Source: Bin5 sp963662575
GTDB taxonomy: Bacteria; Chloroflexota; Anaerolineae; Caldilineales; Caldilineaceae
DNA length: 64,000 nt
Direction of reading: 5' to 3'
Assembly: GCA_963662575.1 (NCBI GenBank)
Contig: OY759723.1
Span: 2,852,001 to 2,916,000 of the forward strand
Both the position numbers and the translations under genes were made by a program. The notes beneath the pieces were generated by a model that worked only from the letters and a program-made list of their open reading frames with translations, was not told where the DNA came from and made no database searches. This document shows, piece by piece, positions 27,551 to 36,019 of the stretch. Position 1 is the stretch's first letter; every line of letters begins with the position of its first letter.

Positions 27551-27577
27551 CGAACCTTCTGCGATGATATAGGTTCG
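27551..27577. promoter_or_regulatory. Inverted repeat, possible operator before the DegT aminotransferase
   Basis: CGAACCT (27551-27557) and AGGTTCG (27571-27577) form a perfect 7-bp dyad with a 13-nt spacer that contains GATGATAT. It ends 22 nt before the aminotransferase ATG and has no T-tail, so a protein-binding site is more likely than a terminator. Confidence 0.4.
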
Positions 27578-27599
27578 CCGAAACTCAGGAGAAGAAGAC

Positions 27600-28856
27600 A
27601 TGGCCGGACCTGGCATGGAACTGGTCGGTGAAGAGGAGATAGAGGAAGTCCTGCAGGTGTTGCGAGCCGGCTATCTCTATCGTTACGGCATTTCGACCGC
27701 AGATGGGGACGACCCGCGCTTTCAGGGCAAAGTTTACCAGTTGGAGCAGGAGGTCGCCGCCATGTCGCAGGTACGCTACGCGGTGGCGGTTAATTCAGGG
27801 ACATCTGCGCTGTTGGCGGCGATGGTGGCGCTGGGCATCGGCCCCGGCGACGAGGTGATCGTTCCCGGCTTTACCTTTGTGGCCAGCATTTCGGCCATCG
27901 TCTATACCGGCGCCGTGCCGGTCCTGGCTGAGATCGATCGCACGTTTAATCTGGACCCGGAGGACGTGAAGGCGAAGATCAGCCCCCGTACCAAGGCGAT
28001 CATGGCTGTCCACATGATGGGCAATCCCGCCCGTCTGTATGAACTCAAGAAAGTTGCAGAGGAAAACAACCTGTACCTGATCGAGGACTGCTGCCAGGCT
28101 TTCGGCGCCGCCTACAGTGGGCGCCCCATCGGTTCTGTCGGCCACGTGGGTGCCTTCAGCTTCAACATCTACAAGACGATCACGTCGGGAGATGGAGGTA
28201 TGGTGATCACCGACGATGAGGAGCTATACCGACGCGCGTTCGCGTTTCATGACCAAGGCCATTCCCCGTTGCGGACGGGTGTCGAGATCGGCGAGCGTCC
28301 ATTTCTCGGGCTGGACTTTCGCTATACTGAGCTGCAGGCGGCAGTGCTGTTGGCGCAACTGCGCAAACTACCGGGTCTGATAGATCTGCTGCAGACCAAG
28401 AAGCGCCATTTCAAGGCGGCACTCGCCGATCTGCCGGGCCTTGAGTTTCGCGAGGTACTCGATGCGGAAGAAGAGGTCGCCACAGTTCTGACGGTGATCC
28501 TGCCTACTGCAGATATAGCGCGTAAGGTTGCCGAGGACCTGGACAGTAAGGTGGTGGCCGAGGCAGGCTGGCATGTCTACAATAACATGGAACATCTGCT
28601 GGAACAGCGCATGCCCACGCCGCTGTCCTGCTCGTTCAGCTGTCCCCACTACGCCGAGCAGGGGGGTACCATGCAATATCGGAAAGGGATGTTGCCGCGC
28701 ACGGACGACCTACTGACCCGTTCGATCAATATCAGTATCGGCGTGTCCGACGCCGGTCTTGGCTCAGCCTTTGGCGTTACTATTCACGACGACCTGGACG
28801 TTGTCGCGGAGCGGGCAGACACTTTTCGCCGCGTCGCTGCCCGCTATCTTGACTGA
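27600..28856 (+). CDS. DegT/DnrJ/EryC1/StrS family aminotransferase
   Basis: A PLP-dependent aminotransferase fold, 418 residues. The phosphate-binding NSGTSAL is at 65-71, and GDEVIVPGFTFVASISAIVYTG is split over the usual N-terminal strand. IEDCCQAFGA holds the Asp/Gln cofactor contacts. SFNIYKTITSGDGGMV presents Lys192 as the Schiff-base lysine. Members transaminate keto sugars for surface polysaccharide or antibiotic sugars, or act in cyclitol synthesis. There are no nucleotide-sugar genes nearby, only transport and dioxygenase genes, so the substrate is uncertain. An AGGAGAAG site precedes the ATG by 5-6 nt. Confidence 0.9.
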   Translation: MAGPGMELVGEEEIEEVLQVLRAGYLYRYGISTADGDDPRFQGKVYQLEQEVAAMSQVRYAVAVNSGTSALLAAMVALGIGPGDEVIVPGFTFVASISAIVYTGAVPVLAEIDRTFNLDPEDVKAKISPRTKAIMAVHMMGNPARLYELKKVAEENNLYLIEDCCQAFGAAYSGRPIGSVGHVGAFSFNIYKTITSGDGGMVITDDEELYRRAFAFHDQGHSPLRTGVEIGERPFLGLDFRYTELQAAVLLAQLRKLPGLIDLLQTKKRHFKAALADLPGLEFREVLDAEEEVATVLTVILPTADIARKVAEDLDSKVVAEAGWHVYNNMEHLLEQRMPTPLSCSFSCPHYAEQGGTMQYRKGMLPRTDDLLTRSINISIGVSDAGLGSAFGVTIHDDLDVVAERADTFRRVAARYLD

Positions 28857-28912
28857 TCACCCCTCCATCTGAGGAAGCGAGAGTAGCGGTTTACCTGGTA
28901 GGGAAAACGCTG

Positions 28913-28942
28913 TTGACAGAAAGTTCATCTCCGTAGTATCGT
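28913..28942 (+). promoter_or_regulatory. Putative promoter of the second PhyH gene
   Basis: TTGACA (28913-28918), 18-nt spacer, TATCGT (28937-28942). The -35 is consensus and the -10 moderate. It sits 50 nt before the dioxygenase ATG at 28992. Confidence 0.45.
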
Positions 28943-28991
28943 TTCCGGCACAGAAAACTTTGTATATTTGCGATCAAGGAAAGGGAAAACC

Positions 28992-29720
28992 ATGAACGCA
29001 GCCATTTCAGAAATCGCCCAGGCCTTCGCGCGCGACGGCTTTGTTGTCGTTCCCAATTTATTTCGCCGCGAGGAGGTCAAACTGTTTAAAGAGGGCATTC
29101 AAGAGATTCTGAAAGAAGTAAGACAGGAGTCCGAAGGGGAAGACAGTCCCAGAAAGATGGTGGATGACACTGGTGTGTATGTCGGCTTGGCCGTGCGCAG
29201 CGAAATGTTCCGGCAAGCCGTGCGCGACAGCCGCCTGGTCGACATACTGGAGGCCATCCTCGGTCCTAATGTCGAATTCTTGAGCGACAAAGTCGTTTAC
29301 AAAGACGAGGAAACACATGTTGCCAGTCCATGGCATCAGGACTGGCCGTACTGGGAAGGCACGCACAAGATTTCCGTATGGGTCGCGCTGGACGATGCCA
29401 CGCCCGCAAATGGATGTCTCAAACTACTGCCCGGATCGCATCTCGGCAGTGTGATTCACGATGGCGACATGAGCGACGGCTCAGGTTTCGGCCACCGTAT
29501 TCGGCCCGAGACGATCGATGAAAGCACGGCTGTCACCGCGCCGGTTGAGGCCGGCGGCGCTGTTTTCTTCCATGACCTGACCATGCACGCGAGTCACCCC
29601 AACACCGAGCGCATCGAGCGTTGGACCTGGGTCCCCACCTATCGCGATGCGCAGGCCGAAGATCCGCCCTATTCCTTTGCCGTCGCCAACTACGTGGTGC
29701 GCGGCGTCGGGCGAGAGTAA
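28992..29720 (+). CDS. Phytanoyl-CoA dioxygenase (PhyH) family protein
   Basis: 242 residues, Fe(II)/2-oxoglutarate dioxygenase fold. The metal motif is WHQDWPYW (H-x-D), the distal His lies in FHDLTMHASHPNTERIERW, and LLPGSHLGSV is the familiar family loop. The N-terminal FARDGFVVVPNLF is also typical. The ATG at 28992 has AAGGAAAGGG upstream and was preferred over one 24 nt earlier. It stands alone between the aminotransferase gene and importer system 3, and is clearly different in sequence from the PhyH protein at 7685. Substrate unknown. Confidence 0.9.
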   Translation: MNAAISEIAQAFARDGFVVVPNLFRREEVKLFKEGIQEILKEVRQESEGEDSPRKMVDDTGVYVGLAVRSEMFRQAVRDSRLVDILEAILGPNVEFLSDKVVYKDEETHVASPWHQDWPYWEGTHKISVWVALDDATPANGCLKLLPGSHLGSVIHDGDMSDGSGFGHRIRPETIDESTAVTAPVEAGGAVFFHDLTMHASHPNTERIERWTWVPTYRDAQAEDPPYSFAVANYVVRGVGRE

Positions 29721-29833
29721 GCTGCGGCGAGCACTCTGCCCAAATGCACCACCTGCACTAGAGTACCTGTATCGCCTGACTTAGAGGCACATTCGATTTT
29801 CCCGTTCAGTCTTTCACTTGAAAGGAGCGAAAA

Positions 29834-31186
29834 ATGCGAAGTCTCGATCAGCGCTTGTCTCGACGGGCATTCCTCAAAGTCGCGGGAGTGGGCGTCTCCG
29901 CCGTTGCTGCCTCAGCTTGCGTTCCGGCCGCCTCTCCTCAGGCGGGTGGAGATGAGGCCCCAGCAGCCGAACAGATCGACCTAGACTATTGGTACATTTG
30001 GGGTGGCCTGGGCGGTGAGGGTCAGGTAGCCGGCTGCGATTTGTTTACCGAACACAACCCCAACATCACCATGCACCCGCTGACCGCCGGCGGTGTCATC
30101 CTCGACAAAACGCTGGCCGCCTTTGCCGCCGGCGACCCGCCTGATCTTGTGGACCTGATTCTATGCGCACCTCTCGCCGGACGCGGGGCACTGATCTCTG
30201 TAGACGACTACATCGAAAGCAGCACAGTTGTCGATCTCGAAAACTACCAGCCCGCCCACCTGGAAGCGGTCAACTGGGCCGGGGAACGTTGGGGTCTGCC
30301 GGCCAATGAAGGACTGGGCTGGCTTGGCCTGGCCAGGAATCGAAACCTGGTGCAGGAGGCCGGCCTCGATGAGGACGCTCTGCCGGCGGACTTTGAAGAG
30401 CTCCACGCTTGGGCCGGCGCTCTTGAAGAGATCGATGACAACGGCAATGTCCAAACACTCGGCATGGACATCAGGGGCATCCTCACCTATCCCGACTGCT
30501 GGAGCGTCGTCATGGGCAAGCGCTACTTCGACGGCGAGACTTTCGAATACAACTTCGACAGCGAAGAGTTCGCGGAGGCTCTGCAGATCACGAAATCCTT
30601 CTACGATAGAGTGGGTGCCGAAAAGATCGCTGAGTTCAAGGCCGCCCAGGAGGGTCAGGCGATTCCCAGCCCAGCTGCAGCAGGCAAAGTAGGCCTCTTC
30701 TCCGGCGGGTCCTGGACGCCTGGCTCGCTGGCGCTTAACGCCGCCGAGGGTCTGGAGTTTGGATTCTCTTTCGTCCCTGATGGTGCAGGCGAGGGCAAGA
30801 TGCCATTCTTCGCCGGCACGCACACGGCCATGATTCTGAATGGCTCAGAAAACGTGGACGCCGCCTGGCAGTTCCTGGAATTCACCGCTACCGACGAGTA
30901 TAACCGGCGCGTCTATGACGTTTCCGGCTTCATCATGGGGACGAAGAGCTTTATCGAGTCACTTGATATGAGCTCCCTCTACCCTGGGCTCGACTTCTAC
31001 ACCAGCGGGCTGTCGGAGGGCACGCGCGTTTGGGGCATTGCCTCGGACCCGAACTGGTATCTGGCCTGGGACGAGTTTCTGTCTCTGGAGGAAGAGGTAG
31101 GCTTCGGCACGACCGACGCCGCCGAAGGTCTGCAAATTCTCCAGGAAAAACTGACCACTGAGCTCGCAAAGGTGTTGGACGCCTGA
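29834..31186 (+). CDS. Tat-exported solute-binding lipoprotein of a carbohydrate ABC importer (system 3)
   Basis: 450 residues, family 1 binding protein. The N-terminus has the twin-arginine motif SRRAFLK (9-15), a hydrophobic stretch and the lipobox ASAC (Cys29). It is thus a Tat-dependent lipoprotein, unlike systems 1 and 2 which use Sec-type signals. The mature region includes DLFTEHNPNITMHPL, FAAGDPPDLVDLI, WGLPANEGLGWLG and GKVGLFSGGSWTPGS. AAAGGAG precedes the ATG. Permeases start 20 bp after the stop. Confidence 0.93.
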   Translation: MRSLDQRLSRRAFLKVAGVGVSAVAASACVPAASPQAGGDEAPAAEQIDLDYWYIWGGLGGEGQVAGCDLFTEHNPNITMHPLTAGGVILDKTLAAFAAGDPPDLVDLILCAPLAGRGALISVDDYIESSTVVDLENYQPAHLEAVNWAGERWGLPANEGLGWLGLARNRNLVQEAGLDEDALPADFEELHAWAGALEEIDDNGNVQTLGMDIRGILTYPDCWSVVMGKRYFDGETFEYNFDSEEFAEALQITKSFYDRVGAEKIAEFKAAQEGQAIPSPAAAGKVGLFSGGSWTPGSLALNAAEGLEFGFSFVPDGAGEGKMPFFAGTHTAMILNGSENVDAAWQFLEFTATDEYNRRVYDVSGFIMGTKSFIESLDMSSLYPGLDFYTSGLSEGTRVWGIASDPNWYLAWDEFLSLEEEVGFGTTDAAEGLQILQEKLTTELAKVLDA

Positions 31187-31206
31187 TAAGTGAGAGCCCT
31201 GTCAGC

Positions 31207-32106
31207 TTGAGTGGGGATAGACGAGTGGCACCGGGAACCAAGCGATTCCTTACGATGTTGGCCTTCATATCGCCTTGGATCATCGGATTCCTGGCCTTCT
31301 TCGTCTATCCCCTCCTCCTGTCTCTCTATTACAGCTTCACCGAATACAATCTTCTGCAGCCGCCGAAATGGGTCGGCCTGCGGAACTATACAAACCTTAC
31401 CGAGGATACGCATTACCTCAACGCCGTCGGTAATACCATCTACTTCGTGGTATTTTCCGTTCCCCTGGGCGTGCTTACCGCCTTCCTCATCGCCTTCCTG
31501 CTCAATCAGCAGTTGCGGTTGCGTGTCCTGCTGCGCATGATCTTCTACATTCCCATCGTAGTCCCGATCAGCGCCACCGCGATCCTGTGGATGTGGATTT
31601 TCAACTCCAACTGGGGGCTGCTCAACAACCTGCTTTCCCTGGTCGGAATCCAAGGCCCTTCCTGGCTGGGAAGTCCAACCTGGTCGAAACCTGCCCTCGT
31701 CATCATGCAGCTCTGGCTGGTGGGAGGTTCGGTACTCATCTTTCTGGCCGCTCTGCAAGATGTGCCGCGAGCGCTTTACGACGCCGCCAAGGTGGACGGC
31801 GCCAACGCTTGGCACCGCGTGTGGCATGTCACCATCCCCATGGTGACTCCGGCTATCCTGTTCAGCTTGCTGACCGGCCTGATCGCCGCCTTCCAGACTT
31901 TTGCCAACGCCTGGATCATGACCGGCGGCGGACCGATACGTTCAACCGAGTTCTACGTTCTCTATCTGTATGAGAATGGTTTTCGATTCTTCCGCATGGG
32001 GTACGCATCCGCCATGGCCTGGATTCTTTTCGGCGTCGTGGTCGTCGTGACCGTGATCCTGTTCCGGACCTCGGCACGTTGGGTCTACTATGGCGGTGAA
32101 GGATAG
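31207..32106 (+). CDS. Carbohydrate ABC transporter permease, MalF-like (system 3)
   Basis: 299 residues with six predicted helices, first LAFISPWIIGFLAFFVYPLLL. The EAA loop is YDAAKVDGANAWHRVWHVTIP, and GGGPIRSTEFYVLYLYENGF follows as usual. The start shown is TTG at 31207; a GTG at 31225 is an alternative. It runs directly into the second permease gene (37-bp gap). Confidence 0.91.
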   Translation: MSGDRRVAPGTKRFLTMLAFISPWIIGFLAFFVYPLLLSLYYSFTEYNLLQPPKWVGLRNYTNLTEDTHYLNAVGNTIYFVVFSVPLGVLTAFLIAFLLNQQLRLRVLLRMIFYIPIVVPISATAILWMWIFNSNWGLLNNLLSLVGIQGPSWLGSPTWSKPALVIMQLWLVGGSVLIFLAALQDVPRALYDAAKVDGANAWHRVWHVTIPMVTPAILFSLLTGLIAAFQTFANAWIMTGGGPIRSTEFYVLYLYENGFRFFRMGYASAMAWILFGVVVVVTVILFRTSARWVYYGGEG

Positions 32107-32143
32107 AAATGACGAGAGGGAGCGACACGAGCAAGGAGTGACT

Positions 32144-33028
32144 ATGGCGATCTCAGAGGGGCAGAATACCGGACTTTCTGCGCAGAGCAGAACACTGCAG
32201 GCGGGCGGGGGCGCTTTGGGCAAGGCAGTTGCATATTTTGCCGGTCTGATCGCGGCGGCCGCGTTTGCGCTGCCCTTTTTCTGGATGGTGTCCACTTCTC
32301 TCAAAGTACCAGGAGACGTGTTCATTTCGCCGCCGACATGGATCCCGTGGCCCCTCAAATGGCAGACCTATCCCGAGGCATGGACTTTCATTCCCTTTTT
32401 CAGCTACACTGTCAACACCTTGCAGATCGCCATCCCATCCATCTTTGGAGTCCTTTTCTCCTGTACGCTGACCGCCTATGGATTCGCCCGCATTCGTGCC
32501 TGGGGACGCGATGTCCTTTTCTTCATCTGCCTTTCCACGATGATGATTCCGTGGGCGGTGACCATGGTGCCCGTCTTCGTCATCTTTAAGAACCTGGGCT
32601 GGACCGGCACCTACCTGCCGCTCATCGTGCCCAACTTTCTGGGCAGCGCTTTCTACATATTCCTGCTGCGCCAATTCTTTCTGACCATACCCATGGAGTT
32701 GTCCGACGCTGCCAGAGTGGACGGCTGTTCCGAATTCGGCATCTTCGCACGTATCATCCTGCCGCTGTCCAAGCCGGTTCTAGCAACCGTGACGCTGTTC
32801 GAGTTCAATCGAGTATGGAGTGACTACCTGGCTCCCCTCATTTTCCTCACCCGCCAGGAACACTTCACCATCGCGCTGGGCCTGACCTACTTCCTCGATC
32901 GAGACCGCCCGCTTTGGAATCTTGCCATGGCAGGCAATACGATGGCGATACTGCCCGTAATCATCGTTTTTGTCCTCGCTCAAAGGGCTTTCATCGAAGG
33001 CATCACACTCACCGGAATCAAGGGCTGA
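32144..33028 (+). CDS. Carbohydrate ABC transporter permease, MalG-like (system 3)
   Basis: 294 residues from the ATG at 32144, which follows AAGGAG with good spacing; an upstream ATG at 32090 would overlap the previous gene and lacks a site. First helix is FAGLIAAAAFALPFFWMV. The EAA loop is SDAARVDGCSEFGIFARIILP, and QRAFIEGITLTGIKG ends the protein as in this family. Completes importer system 3; again no ATPase gene is adjacent. Confidence 0.91.
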   Translation: MAISEGQNTGLSAQSRTLQAGGGALGKAVAYFAGLIAAAAFALPFFWMVSTSLKVPGDVFISPPTWIPWPLKWQTYPEAWTFIPFFSYTVNTLQIAIPSIFGVLFSCTLTAYGFARIRAWGRDVLFFICLSTMMIPWAVTMVPVFVIFKNLGWTGTYLPLIVPNFLGSAFYIFLLRQFFLTIPMELSDAARVDGCSEFGIFARIILPLSKPVLATVTLFEFNRVWSDYLAPLIFLTRQEHFTIALGLTYFLDRDRPLWNLAMAGNTMAILPVIIVFVLAQRAFIEGITLTGIKG

Positions 33029-33109
33029 ACCAAACTCCGGGCTTGTCAAAAAGCGGGCAACTAGCTGTGTTAGCCCGCGGAAATCACGCGACCTGGGGAG
33101 GATGCTCGA

Positions 33110-33964
33110 TTGAATCATCAGCTACTCAAAACTGAGTCTACTGGTCAAAAACCGGAAACTTACTTGAGTGACATAGGCTCTCTCTTTGCCGTCTTTGACG
33201 AACATTCACAGGACTCAGGCAACATATCGTATGGCGTGCAGGTTGACCGGCAGCGCTTCTTCGTCAAAACCGCAGGCGATCCTTCAGGTCCACGCCCCTT
33301 TCTGTCTCATAAAGAAAGAGTTGCCCTACTTCGCAATGCGGCCCGCCTGTGGCGTAGCTGCGCTCATGTCGCTCTACCCCGGCTACACAACGTTATAGAG
33401 TCGTTGCACGGGCCACTGCTCGTCTATGACTGGGTCGACGGCGAACTTCTCTACGCTGACCGGGAAACGCGCGACAAACCTCAATCGGCCTTTCAGCGTT
33501 TTCGCTGGCTACTCATCTCAGAGATTCTGAACGCGCTTAATCAGATTTTCGAATTACACCATGAGCTTGCCCAAGTAGGATGGATAGCGAACGACTTCTA
33601 TGACGGCTCCCTGATCTATGATTTTGCTCGCCGGGATATACATGTCATAGATCTTGACGGCTATCGGGAGGGTCCCTTTGTCAATGGGATGGGGCGCATG
33701 TTTGGTTCGTCTCGATACATGGCCCCCGAAGAGTTTGAGCGAGGGGCATTAATCGATGAGAGAACGACAGTCTTCACGCTGGGGCGCACTGCAACCAACC
33801 TGCTGTCAGACGGTACGCTGGCGCGTTCAGCTTTCCGCGGCAGCGACGCGCTATTCGAGGTTGTATGCAGGGCTTGTCAAACCTCGCGTGAGCAGCGATT
33901 TGCGTCAGTTGCCGATTTCTATACTGCCTGGTTGGAAGCGATCAGTGGGGCGTCTTCTTGCTGA
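33110..33964 (+). CDS. Protein kinase-fold protein, degenerate
   Basis: 284 residues with a recognisable but altered protein-kinase plan. RFFVKTAGD gives the beta-3 Lys, and VYDWVDGELL the hinge. The catalytic loop HELAQVGWIANDFYDGSLIYDF has no canonical HRD; an Asn-Asp pair and D-x-x-x-x replace it. HVIDLDGYREG stands where DFG would be and keeps the metal-binding Asp. SRYMAPEE matches the APE motif. There are no membrane or sensor domains. Similar proteins are annotated as serine/threonine kinases or aminoglycoside-kinase-like. The TTG start follows GGGGAGGA. It lies 81 bp after importer system 3 and could be transcribed with it; target unknown. Confidence 0.75.
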   Translation: MNHQLLKTESTGQKPETYLSDIGSLFAVFDEHSQDSGNISYGVQVDRQRFFVKTAGDPSGPRPFLSHKERVALLRNAARLWRSCAHVALPRLHNVIESLHGPLLVYDWVDGELLYADRETRDKPQSAFQRFRWLLISEILNALNQIFELHHELAQVGWIANDFYDGSLIYDFARRDIHVIDLDGYREGPFVNGMGRMFGSSRYMAPEEFERGALIDERTTVFTLGRTATNLLSDGTLARSAFRGSDALFEVVCRACQTSREQRFASVADFYTAWLEAISGASSC

Positions 33965-34091
33965 AGTAATCTGAAGCTAGAGCATCGAAGTGGAAAATCT
34001 AATTGGCGCGGCTGGCATTCCTGGATGTGGGTCCAAAATGTGCCGGCCGCACAGCAAGTAGACCAGACAAACGGGTCTGGACCAAAGTGTG

Positions 34092-35042
34092 CTACCTACC
34101 CCCAAATCCCGTCATGGCGATCCCCTGGACGAAGTAACGCTGGGCCACAAGGAAAATCGCCACCATCGGCGCCAGCATCACCGTGCTCGCCGCAAAAACG
34201 ATCTCCCAGTTCTGGGTGTAGGAGTCATTGTAGGCGCGGATGCCCAAGGCCAGCGGCCACTTGTCCATTGAGTTAATGTAGATCAATGGGTTCATGAAAT
34301 CGTTGTAGTGCTGCAATAGCGCAAACACGGCAACGGTCGCTATCACCGGCTTGGAGAGAGGAAGCAATATCTGCACCAATACGCGGATGCGGCTGGCGCC
34401 GTCGATCTCGGCCGCGTCTTCCAGCTCCATCGGGATGCCGCGAAAGAACTGGCGCATGAGGAAGACGTAGATGGCGCCGATGCCCGCCCAGTAGGGCACG
34501 ATCAGCGGCAGCCATGTGTCGATCCATTTCAGGTTTTTGAATATCAGGAAGCGGGGTACCAGGGTCACCACATCGGGCAGCATCATCGTCGCCAGGAGCA
34601 AGGCAAACCAGAAATTGCGCCCCGGCCAACTGATACGGGCAAACGAGTAAGCCACCAGCGCCGACGAAACAACAGTTCCCACGACGGCAAACAGAACAAT
34701 GATCAGCGTGTTGTAGATGAATCTCGTTAGCGGCAATAGTTGAAACGCCTTGACGTAATTGTTCCAATAGGGATCCTGGGGCAGCCAGACGATCGGGTGC
34801 GCGAACACCTCGGTCGAGACTTTCAGAGAGGAGGAGATCATCCAGAAGGTAGGCACCAGGAACGTGATCACCAGGAGGGTCATAAAGACCTGTAGCACCG
34901 CCAGCCGGGCTATCTCCCACCCTGAGCGAGATTTGTCGCTCAGTCTTGGTCTCAGTGCGCTTTCAGCCTGAAGCTCGGCAGAAGTTGACTGCCAGTCGGT
35001 CGCCAGAGCCCCCTGCGCTTGTCTGTCTGACCGCATCGTCAT
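34092..35042 (-). CDS. Carbohydrate ABC transporter permease, MalG-like (system 4)
   Basis: 316 residues. A longer hydrophilic N-terminal region (about 45 residues) precedes helix 1 (VFMTLLVITFLVPTFWMISS). The EAA loop is EDAAEIDGASRIRVLVQILLP. The C-terminal end is QRYFVQGIAMTGFGGR. Its ATG overlaps the stop of the upstream permease (4-nt overlap at 35039-35042). Leftward system 4 converges on system 3 from the other side, with 127 bp between the kinase-like gene and this stop. Confidence 0.92.
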   Translation of the reverse strand: MTMRSDRQAQGALATDWQSTSAELQAESALRPRLSDKSRSGWEIARLAVLQVFMTLLVITFLVPTFWMISSSLKVSTEVFAHPIVWLPQDPYWNNYVKAFQLLPLTRFIYNTLIIVLFAVVGTVVSSALVAYSFARISWPGRNFWFALLLATMMLPDVVTLVPRFLIFKNLKWIDTWLPLIVPYWAGIGAIYVFLMRQFFRGIPMELEDAAEIDGASRIRVLVQILLPLSKPVIATVAVFALLQHYNDFMNPLIYINSMDKWPLALGIRAYNDSYTQNWEIVFAASTVMLAPMVAIFLVAQRYFVQGIAMTGFGGR

Positions 35043-35959
35043 TCCCCTTCCTCGTAGTAAACCCAGCGTCTAGACAAGTAGAACTGGAACAGAGTAAAGC
35101 CTACAACAATGACGAAGAGCTCCCAGGCCAGAGCCGAAGCGTAGCCCATGTTGAAGTACTGGAAGGCATTGCGATAGATGTTCAGGACCACAAATAGGGT
35201 AGCGTCCTGTGGTCCGCCTTCGGTCATGATCATCGCGGGCACAAACGATTGGAAGGAATTGATGATCGCGATCACCATGTTGTAGAAGATCAAGGGCGTC
35301 ATCAGCGGCAGTATGACGTAGCGCAGACGGCCAAACGTGCCGGCCCCGTCCAGGCTGGCGGCCTCTTTCAGCGACTCCGGGATACTGCCCAATCCGGCGA
35401 TAAAAATTACCATCTGGCGGCCAATCATCCAGAACGACATGAAGATGAAAGCCGGCTTGGTCAGGTGCGGTTCAAAGAGCCACATGCGCGGCGCAATGCC
35501 GAACCAGCTCAGCGCCTCGTTGAGGATGCCGAACTCTGGGTGCAAGACCCGCTGCCAGACCACTGCGCTGGCAACCAGAGGCACGATTATCGGCATATAG
35601 AATCCTGCCCGGTAGAAGTCCCGGAAGCGGATCTTTTGCGTAAGCGCCAACGCCAATGTGAAGGAGATCGTTAATTGGATGGGGACCGCGAAAATCGTAT
35701 AAAAGGCGCTGTTATAGAGGCTGAGATTGACCTTTGGGTCTTTGAACATCTGTGCCAGATTAGCGAAACCGACAAACACAGGCGGGCGCAGAAGGTCCCA
35801 TTCAACAAAGATCAGATAGACCGAATAGAACATCGGGAAAGCGATGAAGACCGAGAACCCGATGATAAACGGCGACGCAAACAGATAGCCGGCGATCCAA
35901 TCCCGGAGTTGTCGTTTGGAGATGCGGCGTTTGCCGCTTACGGCAGCTGTTGCGGCCAT
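35039..35959 (-). CDS. Carbohydrate ABC transporter permease, MalF-like (system 4)
   Basis: 306 residues, six helices beginning with YLFASPFIIGFSVFIAFPMF. The EAA loop is KEAASLDGAGTFGRLRYVILP, followed by TEGGPQDATLFVVLNIYRNAF. It is translated from an ATG 14 nt after a strong hairpin that separates it from the binding-protein gene, and overlaps the next permease by 4 nt. Confidence 0.92.
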   Translation of the reverse strand: MAATAAVSGKRRISKRQLRDWIAGYLFASPFIIGFSVFIAFPMFYSVYLIFVEWDLLRPPVFVGFANLAQMFKDPKVNLSLYNSAFYTIFAVPIQLTISFTLALALTQKIRFRDFYRAGFYMPIIVPLVASAVVWQRVLHPEFGILNEALSWFGIAPRMWLFEPHLTKPAFIFMSFWMIGRQMVIFIAGLGSIPESLKEAASLDGAGTFGRLRYVILPLMTPLIFYNMVIAIINSFQSFVPAMIMTEGGPQDATLFVVLNIYRNAFQYFNMGYASALAWELFVIVVGFTLFQFYLSRRWVYYEEGE

Positions 35960-35972
35960 GAATGATCCTCGA

Positions 35973-36005
35973 GGGGGCGGCGATACAGTTCGCCGCCCCC
36001 TTTTT
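35973..36005. terminator. Intercistronic GC hairpin, perfect 10-bp stem, between binding protein and permeases (system 4)
   Basis: GGGGGCGGCG (35973-35982), loop ATACAGTT, CGCCGCCCCC (35991-36000), then TTTTT on the plus strand. For the leftward operon the hairpin has A's before it and no T-run after it. It is therefore not a good terminator for that operon. It can act as an intrinsic terminator for rightward antisense transcription, and as an RNA-stabilising stem 3' of the binding-protein message. Confidence 0.75.
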
Positions 36006-36019
36006 GTAGCGTAGCTTTC

